Below, in pieces: positions 1-10,489 of a DNA stretch of 64,000 nucleotides. The notes beneath the pieces are model-generated. The model was not told the origin of the DNA. It saw only the letters and a list, made by a program, of their open reading frames with translations, and searched no databases. The stretch's first letter is position 1, and every line of letters begins with the position of its first letter. A program made the translations under genes and the position numbers. Source of the stretch: Immersiella caudata (taxonomy: Eukaryota > Ascomycota > Sordariomycetes > Sordariales > Lasiosphaeriaceae); assembly GCA_030512335.1 (NCBI GenBank), contig JAULSU010000006.1, positions 1,116,001 through 1,180,000 on the forward strand, given 5' to 3'.

Positions 1-582
1 GAAAGGGTAATCTCACAATGATTGCTACGGGGTGCCTATAAAGGCTTGGGTGACCCAGAGGGCGCCCGGGTCCTTCGAATACTTCACTAAGAAACTTGTT
101 TGACCGATGAGGCTCTCTCGGCTGCCACTTACACCGAAAGAAATGAAAACGATAACGGGAAGCAAGAGGCAGTGAGCCAAAGTTGATTTGAATGCTGTTC
201 GACATGGTTATCCAAGATGTGGGAGGATAAATGCGAGACAATTGGATAGATAAGGTAGGTAATGTGACTTGAGGGAAAGACTGCAGATATTGATGAATCT
301 CGTCAGTTGTACCGGATGCTTTCAGAAAGCTGAAAGAGGCGTCGAAAAGGTATGACCCAAATGGCATCTTCCAGCGATCGCGCAAGTCGGGCTTCAAAAT
401 CAGGTACTGGATAAGAGGGTGGAGGCAATTGGAAAAGGGACCCATTCATTTCTAGATCCAGTCATGACACGAATTCTGCCCGCGCTGCTTGCCCGCACAT
501 GCTATGTCCACTATCTGTACTCTGTGTACGACTCGGAAAGTTATATATATCTGAGATCTAGTCTTGAGCTTCTGACCTCTCC
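1..582. other. Intergenic, nothing recognised
   Basis: No frame here has coding character. The stretch lies downstream of the esterase on the minus strand and would hold its 3' UTR and terminator. No repeat or RNA gene was seen. Confidence 0.5.
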
Positions 583-2476
583 CTAGAACAATATAACGAC
601 TGACATGATAGCCGTAATGAGAAAAATAGGGGCGCTCGGCCCGCTCGCACTGCTCGTCCCAGTGGGTGGCGGGCTTGGGACTCCGGTATGTGTGCCATTG
701 GGAGAGGACGAACCATTAGGGGCGGACGACCCAAGACCAGGACAATCGACATCGTACAAGTTACCAATGGCAAGGTTAGGGCCGGTCTGATTGTTGTATC
801 CAATACGGATCAGTGACGGTGCGTTGGGCGAATACTGAGGCCAGCCGTATTTTGTGAGACCGTTGAGCGGGTCCTTGGCGAAAGTCGCCCAGGCTCCTCG
901 AAAGTATCTGCCAATCTCGACTTGGGCCGGCGTGTCTGGAACTACACCACTTGAAGCCAAGGTAGTATTGAATAACAGGGGCAGCTGCGACATCCTTAGT
1001 TAGTATCCTCATAAATATTAACATGGGGTTTTCCGGAGCTGTGACCTACCTCCCCTGAATGCCATGCGCCGCTAGGTGGTGTGTTTGTCAGGACCAGGTT
1101 GGGGAAGTCACCAAAGTAGCGATACCGCCAGGTTGGATTGCCAAGTGCCAACGAAAGCGCAGATCGGATGGCGGACGGGCATACATAGGCTACCTGGTTG
1201 ATGAAGGTCCAAATCTCGTCCGGGAAGTCAGGAGCCAGGAGGCGGAAGAGGCCGGCCTCAAAGTCTGTGTGTCCGATGAGCATCGGTAGTGCGGCAGGCT
1301 TCCGTGCGAAGTAATCCGAAAAGACCAACTTCTCATCAACTGCTGGCCCATAAGCGAGGCTGTTATCGCTGTCAGTGATGAAGTTGACGGGGACGGCGTT
1401 GGCCACTTCTTGCGCGGGCTTCTCGACCATGCACTTGAACACGGCATCGTGGTTGTCAGATGCCCCTCCGCATCCTAGGCGAGCTGTCAGATTGAACCAA
1501 GCGATGGTGGCATTTTCTGCAGTCTGCTGGCCAAACCCAATGGCCGTGCCGGACATGGGGATGACGGCGTGTATGATCGGATCTTTGGCCCATGCGTACG
1601 AGTAGTAGTCTACCGACGCGGCACCGGCTGATTGTCCGAACAGGGTAATCCTGTTTGGGTCGCCACCAAAATTCGCGATGTTGTCATGGACCCATTCGAC
1701 GGCCAGGCGGTGATCCAACATGCCAAGGTTATTTGGAGTCGATGGGTTACCAGGAAACCCGAAGATGGATATGCGGTAGCTAAGACTTGGTGAGCGCAGC
1801 CCTAGACCCGCTGTTTGGGAGGATTAACCATACTTGAAGGTGACAACCACGACATCATCCTCATCGACCAGCGCTGCTCCATCATACCACGGGACTGCGG
1901 AGCTACCTGCGAAGCGTAAGCATTCCGCCATGTTGGTCAATAGATTGGCAAGGCTCTCGTGTTACCGCTCACGTAACCACCGCCATATATGAAGAGCAGC
2001 ACAGCCTTCTTCGCTTCGCCAACTTGGGGTTTCGTCCATATGTTGAGGGTTAGACAGTCTTCGCTGGTGTCGGTTCGGGGCGTTGTCAGCCCAAAGATCA
2101 AGTCGCGGCCCGTTTGCGAAAGCCCAAGCTTCTCGTAGTCACTGGCATTGGTGGCAAGACCGGATATGGTGCTTGCCATGCATGACGAACCATAACTAGA
2201 GGCATTGATGGCTTTCGTCCCGCTGAATTTGACCGGAGGTTGGAAGCGAAGATTTCCGATGGGCGGCTGTGCATAAGGCACTCCAAGGTATTCGGAGACG
2301 TGAGAGAAGTTGCGGGAGGGATGACCCTGCACTGGCCCACTGGACGTCTCGACCACTTGGCCGACTTTCCACCTGTCGTTTTGGCGGGCAACGGGGGCAG
2401 GAAGTGAAGCATCTGTTGAGATTGCGCTGCCCAGAAAGCCGAGGGAAAACACAAACGGGGCGAGAGTCCACATCAT
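583..2476 (-). CDS. Secreted, probably GPI-anchored type-B carboxylesterase/lipase
   Basis: Alpha/beta-hydrolase of the cholinesterase-like type-B carboxylesterase family; it would hydrolyse carboxylic esters outside the cell. I read four exons on the minus strand: 2476-1966, 1906-1834, 1779-1050 and 984-583 (571 aa). The three introns (59, 54 and 65 bp) have GT-AG ends, and the joins restore family text such as GSSAVPWYDGAAL and FNYRISIFGFPGNPS. The nucleophile elbow GQSAG puts Ser at about residue 245; Glu about 369 (HTDFEAGLF) and His about 435 (SGAWHSGE) complete the triad. The N-terminus is a signal peptide. The C-terminus is Ser/Gly/Pro-rich and ends in a hydrophobic segment, like a GPI signal. 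Length is normal for the family. The natural substrate cannot be told. Confidence 0.93.
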
Positions 2477-4321
2477 GATGAGCGTGGGACACGGAGGGGG
2501 ATAAACGAAGACGAAGAAGACGGATAAGACAAAGTATAGGCAGTAGCTCAGAAGTGGATTGAGAAAATTGAATTCTGTTAATCCATTCCTAAAATCGTCC
2601 TCGGGGGCTGGGATGCCCGCCCTTTAAATCTCCGCCAGTTCTTCAGTCAACTACCCGTTGATGCGGAGCAACAGTAGGCAGGGTACTACCAACTGAGGCC
2701 TGACAAACCTTTCCATGATTGTGGCTCGCCTGGATGCGTCTGCCGTCGTCGCAGCGTTCATTGGCTTCATTGGTGGACCCGAAGTGGACGTGACGGTTGG
2801 AAAGCGGGGAAAAGACGCCAAGGTGCACAGGCCCAAACAATCGCCTTGTTCGCATTGATTCCCCCAGAACCCGAAATACGAGAGAGCACGTGACTTCCGG
2901 TCCAGCCATGTCGCCATCGACATGCGAACCTCAGCTGTTCGGCACGGTGGCCCAATCGGCTGCTGTGACGCTATCATCGTTCGTCTGTGTGTACTCCTGA
3001 TCTGCTTATTTGACCGCTTTCTGCGCTGAACATGCCTTCGTCTTTGTTTTGTTATTAACACTACTTGGCGATATTACAATGAAGGCTACCTTGCTCTGTG
3101 TTGGAGGCGAAGCAAGCAATTGGTGTTTCGTGCGACGAATCTGGGCACACAAAATTTCCTGTTTCGTACCTCGCCCACGTGACGTTGCTCACCCCAGCTC
3201 AGGTCCGGCTCAGGATTAGCCCAGGATTTGCTCAGGCTTGATCATCTTAAAAACCATTTCTGGAAGGCTACGCCGTAGCATGCACAAATACTCCATTTCT
3301 AGCCGAGCGAGCCTAGAGTTGGTCCCGTCTTTCAAAAGGAAATGGTTCCGCCTTCACCTGGCCTTTACCTCACCATCTCGTTCCTATACCTCACTGTCTA
3401 CACTCTTCTGTTGTTCAATACCTTGAACTTATCACTCGGTCACTATATCGCTGAGTTGGGGTGGCTGGGACACGTGTGGGCCATGTGACGCCTGGCCTGT
3501 GCGTAGCGAGTTTTCTTTAGCAGAAACGATTTGGAGAATTTGAGATCTTCAAGCGCGTAGCCACCTACATAGCTTTCGAGTAGGGAGGGTTACCGCAAGG
3601 TAGTTCTAAAATTTCAGTTGGGTCGGTGCGGCCCAAGTCGCAACCTGCAGGGTCGCGACATAGCTGAGTTGACTACGTCAGTTCAGCTAGTGTGGAAAAC
3701 ATTTGCCACCAACTTTGCCACCATTCCCAAATATAATAGAGGCTCTCTAGCGAAGCCAGAGAGCCTTAGGACAAGCAATACAACCAGACCGTTTCAACCA
3801 AGAGTGCCGTGCATCTAACAGGTTCTGGCTTACAGCCAGAACCACACACACAAGCAATCCAATCAATCAATTGCAACCCCATTCGATTGCCCACGATTCT
3901 AGAGATTCTAGAATGCAATGCTTCAGACAGTTTAACTATGGAGACTGCGCGCACGTGCGCGCAACTGGTGTGTTAGGGCTCAGGGGCTCGCAGAGATCCT
4001 TGGGATATTATTGTACTTGCGGAGCGCACAGAGAGTGCTGTGAGTATGCCTTAATCGAGTACAGCCAAGAACTCACGTGATCAAGCACGCACCTCGCTTA
4101 GGTCTTGTGGCTGGATGGCGTCGCTCGGCTTGATTAGCTTCCAGAGCCGGAGCCACCGAAGACCGATCTGAGATCGGCTCACCGCCGCTGAAAACCCAAC
4201 CCAGTTTCTCTTCGAGTCTCGAGCTTAGACCGCGAAAGCCATCCAGCGCACGCTTCGTCGCCCCCGGCGCCCGATTTTGCGATTCAAGTTCTTTCGCTGG
4301 AATGACTCGTTTCTTCTCAAA
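2477..4321. other. Intergenic between esterase and first HET gene
   Basis: This is the promoter side of both flanking genes, which are divergent. It contains a 30 bp stretch (3131-3160) that recurs inverted at 8045-8074, and GCTCACCCCAGCTCAGG at about 3188, which recurs at about 8015. No coding region is supported. Confidence 0.5.
3131..3160 (+). repeat. Left copy of a 30 bp inverted repeat pair
   Basis: Matches the reverse complement of 8045-8074 at 29 of 30 bases (core CGACGAATCTGGGCACAC). It is probably a relic of a dispersed repeat. No target-site duplication was found. Confidence 0.6.
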
Positions 4322-6322
4322 ATGAGTGAGAATCTTAGGCACGCAGTTATGTCCCATGCGGACCCCGTTGCTCCAAGTCTCAAAAGAAAACGTCGAACCA
4401 GCTTCGGCCAGCCGGTCGTGACCTTCTACGTCGCCAATGAGCTGCGGCAAACCCCCCAATCTTCATTCTTGTCATACGTCTGGACTACAGGTCTGGATTC
4501 CGATTGTTTAGCATGTGCACAGCCTTTTCATCCAAACGGCGCTGCTCCGATACGGACCATCGGCCTGGAGAGGGAAGCCACCTTACCGCCATCTCTGATC
4601 GATATCACGCAACAACCAATTTCGCCATGGAATCTCCGCATCTTCAACCGGCATTTCTCCTGTATAAAAGCCAAGAGAATCAGCTATGTTCCCATCTCAC
4701 ATGCCTGGCACGAGAGCGTGGCAGCTGCCCAGGATGGCCGCACCGAAAGCACCGACGTCTCCCGGCTCGTATTCCAAACGCCAGTAAGGACTCTCTTGGC
4801 GCTTGTATCAAAGTACCCCGACGCAGAGATCTGGCACGACTATCTGAGCGTCCCCCAGTGGCGCACCGAGGTCCAAGGGCGGCTCCTCCTTGCGATCCCA
4901 GAAATATACAACTACGCCACAACGACGTTGATCCATTTAGATGACGTTCAGGGGGCGCACCTGTCCAACCACAGTAAGAATTCGAACTACGAAAAGTTTA
5001 TAGTCGACTTTTCAGCTGTTATTCGATCCCGATGGTTCGACCGCATGTGGGTGGCGCTGGAATACATTCAGAGCAACGACATCATAATTCTCACAAAGGA
5101 CTACACAATATCCGAAGCCAACGCGAGGGATCTATGCCATCGCTTGGATACTGCTCACTCGAAATGGGTAAAACAGCGCAGCAATTCCGACGTGACGCAA
5201 GATATCTGGAAGCAAGGGACGACCCTGAAGAGGATGAATTCGTGGATAGATATGGAGGGGTGGAAGAACGAGCACGAAATGCACAAGACACTTGGGTGGG
5301 CCATCGGGATACTGGGCCATCGGCAATGCCGGCAATCCAGAGATTACCTCTTGGCCCTTGGGAAGATGGTGGATTTCCAGCCGGAACAAGATCCCCTCGT
5401 CTTGGTCGAGAACCGTTTCCAATACTTTTTCTCCCTAGCCACGCACGCCCTACGCCGGGGTGACTATACGCCGCTTCTTTTTATATCACCCCCGGGCGAG
5501 CAGACGGACGAGCGAGCTCCATGGCTCCGTGGATACTCTACAGTGTCGTGGAAGCTTTGGGACTTGGGAAGATGCCACAGGAAGGCGACTCATGAGCAGA
5601 TCCTCCGAGACGGCAAGGTCCAGCCCCAGCTCGAGACGGTGGGTATCGTTGAATGGTTTGAGCATTACGACTTCGAAGGAGCAGCAGAATCGGTTATCGA
5701 TTACCTAGCATCGAGGATCCTCCGGGCGCAAGGTCGGGACCCCAAGGCGTTGTGTAGGGCTATTGATCGTATATTCCCACAAGATGGGAGGAAAGGTGTC
5801 AATATGGAGTGGAGAGACCCGGTGTCGGATGACGGCACGGACTCCGCGCAAAGCTACGACTTACCCAAGCTGCAGGGCTACCTGGAAGAATACGGGGAGT
5901 TGCTGGATGCGCAAGGAGGGCAAGAGGTGGCTGCACGGAGACTCGGGACTGCGAGGAAGATGTATACTGCCTTGAAGCTGGGCAGGCGAGGGAAATATGC
6001 AAAAGAGACGCGCCTGGAGATGGCGGCAGGAGAAGCCGGCTGGTTTTTGCGGGAGTACGGAACGGCCATGGAAGGGATCAGCCAAATAAGCTGCAAGATA
6101 TGTGGCCAACGGTCCGTGTTTCGGCTCAACGTATGGGAAGAGCCGACTCCAAATGTTGCACAAGTCTATAGAATTCCTGGGCTTCTATATGACGATTCGG
6201 TCCCCGAGGGGGTTGGTATCTTAGTGGAAGGTAAGAGGATTGTTGGCAAAATGATGTACGGAACACCTGCTTGTAAATGCCGGAGGTTAGAGATGGTTGG
6301 ATTGGGCCCGGTGAAGTTGTAA
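4322..6322 (+). CDS. Divergent HET-domain protein
   Basis: A 666 aa uninterrupted reading frame; the first ATG in frame is at 4322. It follows the HET (heterokaryon incompatibility) layout with altered text. YVPISHAWHE near residue 125 replaces the usual YxxLSYxWG. IWHDYLSVPQW near 170-180 replaces WIDAxCINQ. EIYNYATTTLIHLDD near 200 matches the IYxxAxxVxxxLG region, and RSRWFDRMWVALEYI near 240 matches RPWFxRxWVxQE. Classical HET proteins act in non-self recognition and trigger cell death. The loss of the canonical Cys-Ile-Asn suggests an early-branching or diverged member. The C-terminus has two CxxC/CxC pairs (CKIC, CKCR). Two more HET genes lie downstream. No intron is needed. Confidence 0.8.
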   Translation: MSENLRHAVMSHADPVAPSLKRKRRTSFGQPVVTFYVANELRQTPQSSFLSYVWTTGLDSDCLACAQPFHPNGAAPIRTIGLEREATLPPSLIDITQQPISPWNLRIFNRHFSCIKAKRISYVPISHAWHESVAAAQDGRTESTDVSRLVFQTPVRTLLALVSKYPDAEIWHDYLSVPQWRTEVQGRLLLAIPEIYNYATTTLIHLDDVQGAHLSNHSKNSNYEKFIVDFSAVIRSRWFDRMWVALEYIQSNDIIILTKDYTISEANARDLCHRLDTAHSKWVKQRSNSDVTQDIWKQGTTLKRMNSWIDMEGWKNEHEMHKTLGWAIGILGHRQCRQSRDYLLALGKMVDFQPEQDPLVLVENRFQYFFSLATHALRRGDYTPLLFISPPGEQTDERAPWLRGYSTVSWKLWDLGRCHRKATHEQILRDGKVQPQLETVGIVEWFEHYDFEGAAESVIDYLASRILRAQGRDPKALCRAIDRIFPQDGRKGVNMEWRDPVSDDGTDSAQSYDLPKLQGYLEEYGELLDAQGGQEVAARRLGTARKMYTALKLGRRGKYAKETRLEMAAGEAGWFLREYGTAMEGISQISCKICGQRSVFRLNVWEEPTPNVAQVYRIPGLLYDDSVPEGVGILVEGKRIVGKMMYGTPACKCRRLEMVGLGPVKL

Positions 6323-7300
6323 ATAGCCAGGGGCATAGCATCTCATGGGGGTCTCTCCACCGTCCTACCGTTTTCCTTGCAGCTTTATACTATTTAGTAG
6401 AGCGCGTTGACTTATTCATACTTGCCGTAGTGCCTAAATGTGCCCTTCCCGACTTTGCTTAGCCAGGGACCTACTAGTGGCCTAATGGTTGATCGGTAGA
6501 TTGCAGTGACAGAACTCGGAATCCCAACACGCCACCATCACGTGGCCTATCAGACCACCCATTCGTCTTCTAAAGAACCGAGCATCCAACCTGATTATAT
6601 TAGTGGATTTTGAACGTTTAAAATTAGCCAAAGAAATATTCGAAAATGATTTCAATTTAAAAAATCGCAAGCAAAGGGTGTAAGAACAAGGCAAGCCGGA
6701 AAAAATTCAATCTTAATCGCTATCGCTAGAGCCCATAACTCGGCCAGAGACATTGCTCAGCGCATCGCCACCCGACTGGCGACCCATAGGCAGGGTCCCA
6801 TCGACGCGATTAACGCAGCCGATATCCCCGCCAACAGTGTCTCACGCTACTCGGCCGTCATCATCGGATCAGCCGGGCTGGACTCACAATTCTCACGGCC
6901 CACCAGTGCTCCTACTGCGGCCTCAGCGATGAGCCGTGGTACTGTATCAGGTGTGATGTCGAAGGCTCTTTGACGAGGCTCTGCTCGCGCAACGATGTCG
7001 ACCCCGTGAAGCAGAGGCACATGCACTCGGGACGAAGGTGTCTAGGGGTTTAGTATCAGACGCGACCATCCGCTGCTGGGCCGCCCTGATCTCTCCATTT
7101 ACGGCCACTTTACCCAGCCCTGTGACCCCGGTCTGTCGGGCGATCAAGAGACAAGGTGGCATTATCCCAGCCTTGTGTCGTTTGTCGGTAACACCTCGGT
7201 GGGTAAGCCGATGTTAGTGCGCGCTACGCTGCTTACGGGCATCGCTAATCCATCCCGGTTTGAGATGCCCCTCCGAGCGGGAAGTTTGAATTCCATTGCA

Positions 7301-7470
7301 AGCTGGGATATTATGTACTATCCCAGGGCATATACTGATATATTCTAAGTCATCCCATCAGTACTAGTATGTCATGTACCATCCCAGATTCCAAGTGGGG
7401 ATATTATGTACTATCCTAAAATTTAAGCTAGGGTATTGTATACCATCCCAGGGTATGTACTGGTATAATT
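7301..7470. repeat. Degenerate AT-rich tandem/palindromic repeat
   Basis: About three decayed copies of a unit containing GGGATATTATGTACTATCC followed by a TA-rich arm. The unit is partly self-complementary (CTGGGATA...TATCCCAG). It resembles an eroded, RIP-affected repeat. Confidence 0.5.
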
Positions 7471-8044
7471 ATTCTGGGCTAAAATTCAGGCCCGAGACTA
7501 TCCTAGAAGCTGTGACGCTTGGCGAGTGGTCCGACGCAGCTCGGCGCTCTGGCAAACGGGCCCAATTCTGGACCCCATAATAGTTTCACTGCGTCACCCA
7601 AGCATTGGGCCAGACAAAGTACGGTCCTAAAACCGGGCCCCTGCTTTTCCACCAATCATCATTATAGCACGAATTCTGTCTACCCTATCGGTGCAGCTAT
7701 GCCAGGTGTCTGCAGCTGTTCCATCTGTGGTAAGCAGAGGAGATTGTCCCAACTACCGCTTTACTAAAAAGCAAAGAACATTCATTACTTTAATGCAGTG
7801 GTATTTTCTGTTTTATCTGAAGATATCCAGTACGTGCATCGTCATTGGAATTGTTGCCTGAGAGCTATCCTTACAGATTACGGACCATCTGCTTTCCATC
7901 GATAGGAAATTTATCAGGGACTGAAAAAGGGCCTCTGAGGCTGTGCGGCGGCGGTGTCTGGAGTTACCCCAGCTTAGGGAAGAATCAGGGAAAGCTAAGG
8001 ACAAATCAACCACAGCTCACCCCAGCTCAGGACGACGAACGGAA

Positions 8045-8074
8045 AGGAAATTTCGTGTGCCCAGATTCGTCGCA
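8045..8074 (-). repeat. Right copy of the 30 bp inverted repeat pair
   Basis: Reverse complement of 3131-3160 with one mismatch. The pair encloses about 4.9 kb that includes the first HET gene. Confidence 0.6.
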
Positions 8075-9251
8075 GACAACTAGGCTGTTTTGTTAATTAC
8101 GTTGTGGAAGGAAGGCGAAAGCTGGCTTGCTGGCTAAAAAGCCGAAGGGTCGGGCCAACGGCAATTTACTCTAATGCTCTCGGATATCACGTTCCCTGGG
8201 AAGAAACTCAGGAGTAACAGAAGGGCCGATTTACCAACAGTGTAGTCGTATGCCTGGCCTCTATAGCTGTGCGTGGTTAGTACCGTCAGGCAGCCAAGCG
8301 TTTTTTGTTCTAAACTACGACAGAATTATAATTCACTTGGAAGGTTCATGATCTGAATCTTTCGCTCTTGTGCAGCGTGGCAAACTTTGCAACGAGGGTC
8401 TGGTGGAAGTTGGCGGAAGCGGGCGCTGCATTGTATTCTTAGCAAAGCCGAACCCTCAGAGGCGCTTCTCAGCTCCTTCAGGCTAAAGTTTCCTAACTAT
8501 GGAAAGCAAATGGTACGTAATTTGTAAGTACAGCTCCCAGACAAAAATTCTAATTACAACGCACACGCGGACTGGGTGTGCGTACTAGGTGCATGTGTGA
8601 CGTTGTCCCGAAAGACATATTGTCAAAGCTGAGCAACTATGCCTAACAAAAGATTCAACAACGTCACCTGTCTTGGCTCTTATCTGGTTGATAAGCCATT
8701 TGCCACCTTCAGGGTTATAGAAACTCTCTTGTTAATTTGCGATTCATGCTACAGAAAAAAGTACACGGCAACTCAGGCAGAGCTAGCTCTGAGGAGGTTC
8801 CAGGTCTGAGGAGGGTTTGACGATGAGATTTTTCCATTCTTTACATCAGCCTGCCGTGTTTATTTCTTCGCTTTTGACAAATCAACTGCAGTGGCGGTCT
8901 TAAGCACGTACATGACGCACGGCTTGTTTCAATCGCTTATTTTCGAATAGCACATTGCTCTATAACTCTCTGATGTTCATCCTAGGGTAATCTGGCGTCC
9001 ACCTCCACCTAATCGCTCCCGCGCCTCACCATACATGGTCCCGTCGCAGATAACAATGAGAAATCAACCGAAAACAGCCACCATCGACTGGCCTTAGCAC
9101 AACCGGCATCGCCATGCCCGCAACAATCGCGACGACATCGTCGCAGCGAATCGAATCCTGGAATCCATCCGGAGCAGTCCCAAAATACAAAAGAGAAAAC
9201 TACCTATTCTACAAAAAGGCTTTCCGAATGCCAACCGAGAACCATCTTAAT

Positions 9252-9860
9252 CTAGGTACCCACATCCATAGAAACACCCCCGGCGTTGAACCCACCACCC
9301 AAACTGTCCCCCGGAATACAACCCAGCAGGCAGTTCACCAGGCAGAACATGGCGCTACACATTGCCAGCGAGAGTTTCAACGACTTTCCGCAGATACCGC
9401 AAGCTTTTCCCAGGTGCTGCCTCGCTTCGTTCAACTCGGGCGGCTTCACTTTGTCGTGTGGTCCTGTTGTCCTGTCGTAGTACATGCGAACTTGTGGTTG
9501 GGGTTGCCCTGTCACCAATGATCCATGTCTAGCGCTGGAATATTGATGAGATGGTTGTGGCCACGAGTGCGAGGTGTTGGCGAGGTTCGCGTTGAATGGT
9601 GGCGCCCAATGCTGCTGATGTTGCTGCTGGTGCTGGTGCTGGTGCTGCTGCTGGTGCTGCTGGTGCTGTTGCTGGTGCTGCTGCTGGTGCTGCTGCTGCC
9701 ACTGTGGCCATTGAGGAGGCGGGGGCTGTTGATGTCGTAGGTGGGCTGGATTCTGAGCTGCAGGTGTGGGATATTGCCCGACAAGGTGCGATGACGGTAT
9801 AACGCGCGAGCCACCGAGACAAAGCATTTGGGGCTCTGCCTGGGTCGTCGTTGATGGCAT
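9252..9860 (-). CDS. Gln/His-rich protein with hydrophobic Cys-rich C-terminus
   Basis: An open frame of 202 aa from the first ATG (9860); I do not recognise the family. The middle is low complexity, repeats of QQH/QQQH encoded by the CTG/CTGGTG tract at 9609-9705, followed by a Pro/Ser-rich stretch. The C-terminal 60 residues change character: CGICGKSLKLS, then a hydrophobic segment with four Cys (AMCSAMFCLVNCLLGC) and a Gly-rich end. That tail could be a membrane insertion or palmitoylation segment; this is inference. An unrecognised intron is possible. The contrast between repeat and tail is the only sign that the frame is real. Confidence 0.45.
   Translation of the reverse strand: MPSTTTQAEPQMLCLGGSRVIPSSHLVGQYPTPAAQNPAHLRHQQPPPPQWPQWQQQHQQQHQQQHQQHQQQHQHQHQQQHQQHWAPPFNANLANTSHSWPQPSHQYSSARHGSLVTGQPQPQVRMYYDRTTGPHDKVKPPELNEARQHLGKACGICGKSLKLSLAMCSAMFCLVNCLLGCIPGDSLGGGFNAGGVSMDVGT
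9609..9705. repeat. CTG/GGT trinucleotide tract
   Basis: Nearly perfect alternation of CTG, GTG and TTG triplets on the plus strand, encoding the Gln/His run of the minus-strand gene. It is likely to vary in length between strains. Confidence 0.8.
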
Positions 9861-10489
9861 TCTGTCCCGGGAATGAAGTGCAATGTGTTGCGTTATTGAT
9901 TCGGGACCCAAAGTGAAATTGGGGTCTGGCAATTAGACCTACCTACTTACCTCCTTTATATCATGCAATGTCAAACTGAAGTTGATGCAACTATCAGGAG
10001 CCGTGAAATTGCGCGGACGCCACTATCTGTTTTGGTCTTCGGACCAGCCGCGTCGGTTTCCCCCCATCGCGGCATTCATCCATCCATGCAGCGGTCCGGC
10101 CAGGTATTAGGGTTGGAAGGGCGCTTTCTTGTATCCCCCCCCCCCCCCCCCCCGACAGGACAACGCTTTTGATATTGGCTTTATTTCTAGAGATGGCGCC
10201 AACGCCATCAATCTGCCTCTGGCTTGGATCATACGATGATGATCAATCAGGTAAAATGTATCTCGCACTAGAGAAGCGGGCGGCCTTGGCATTGTTGATA
10301 TTGGCGTTTTGGCGTTCGGGGTTCGTTCTCAGCCGCAACCCCAGGCACGGCGGGCATCTCGCTCGCTCAGGGTACAATGCCCAGCCCGCCCTCTTTTCGC
10401 TCTTTTTATCCCTCCAACCGACCTGTGAGTCGGTCAACCGCTGCTCTTCAACCACGTCGTCAGTTCCACAGGACTCGATACTACTCAAC
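9861..10489. other. Intergenic before second HET gene
   Basis: Divergent promoter region. It contains a run of 19 C (10135-10153). The frame is open upstream of the HET ATG at 10490 but shows no domain and no earlier convincing ATG. Confidence 0.5.
10135..10153. repeat. Poly-C run (19)
   Basis: Uninterrupted cytosines. It may be a sequencing-length estimate rather than exact. Confidence 0.8.

Larger units (their letters stand above)
6323..9251. other. Long intergenic, AT-rich, repeat relics and possible gene fragments
   Basis: No intact gene is supported. At about 6722-7053 the plus strand reads short coding-like pieces, including a CxxC...CxxC stretch (QCSYCGLSDEPWYCIRCDV) that resembles a small zinc finger but is cut by stops. 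7301-7470 holds degenerate copies of an AT-rich unit. 8045-8074 is the inverted partner of 3131-3160. Confidence 0.45.
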
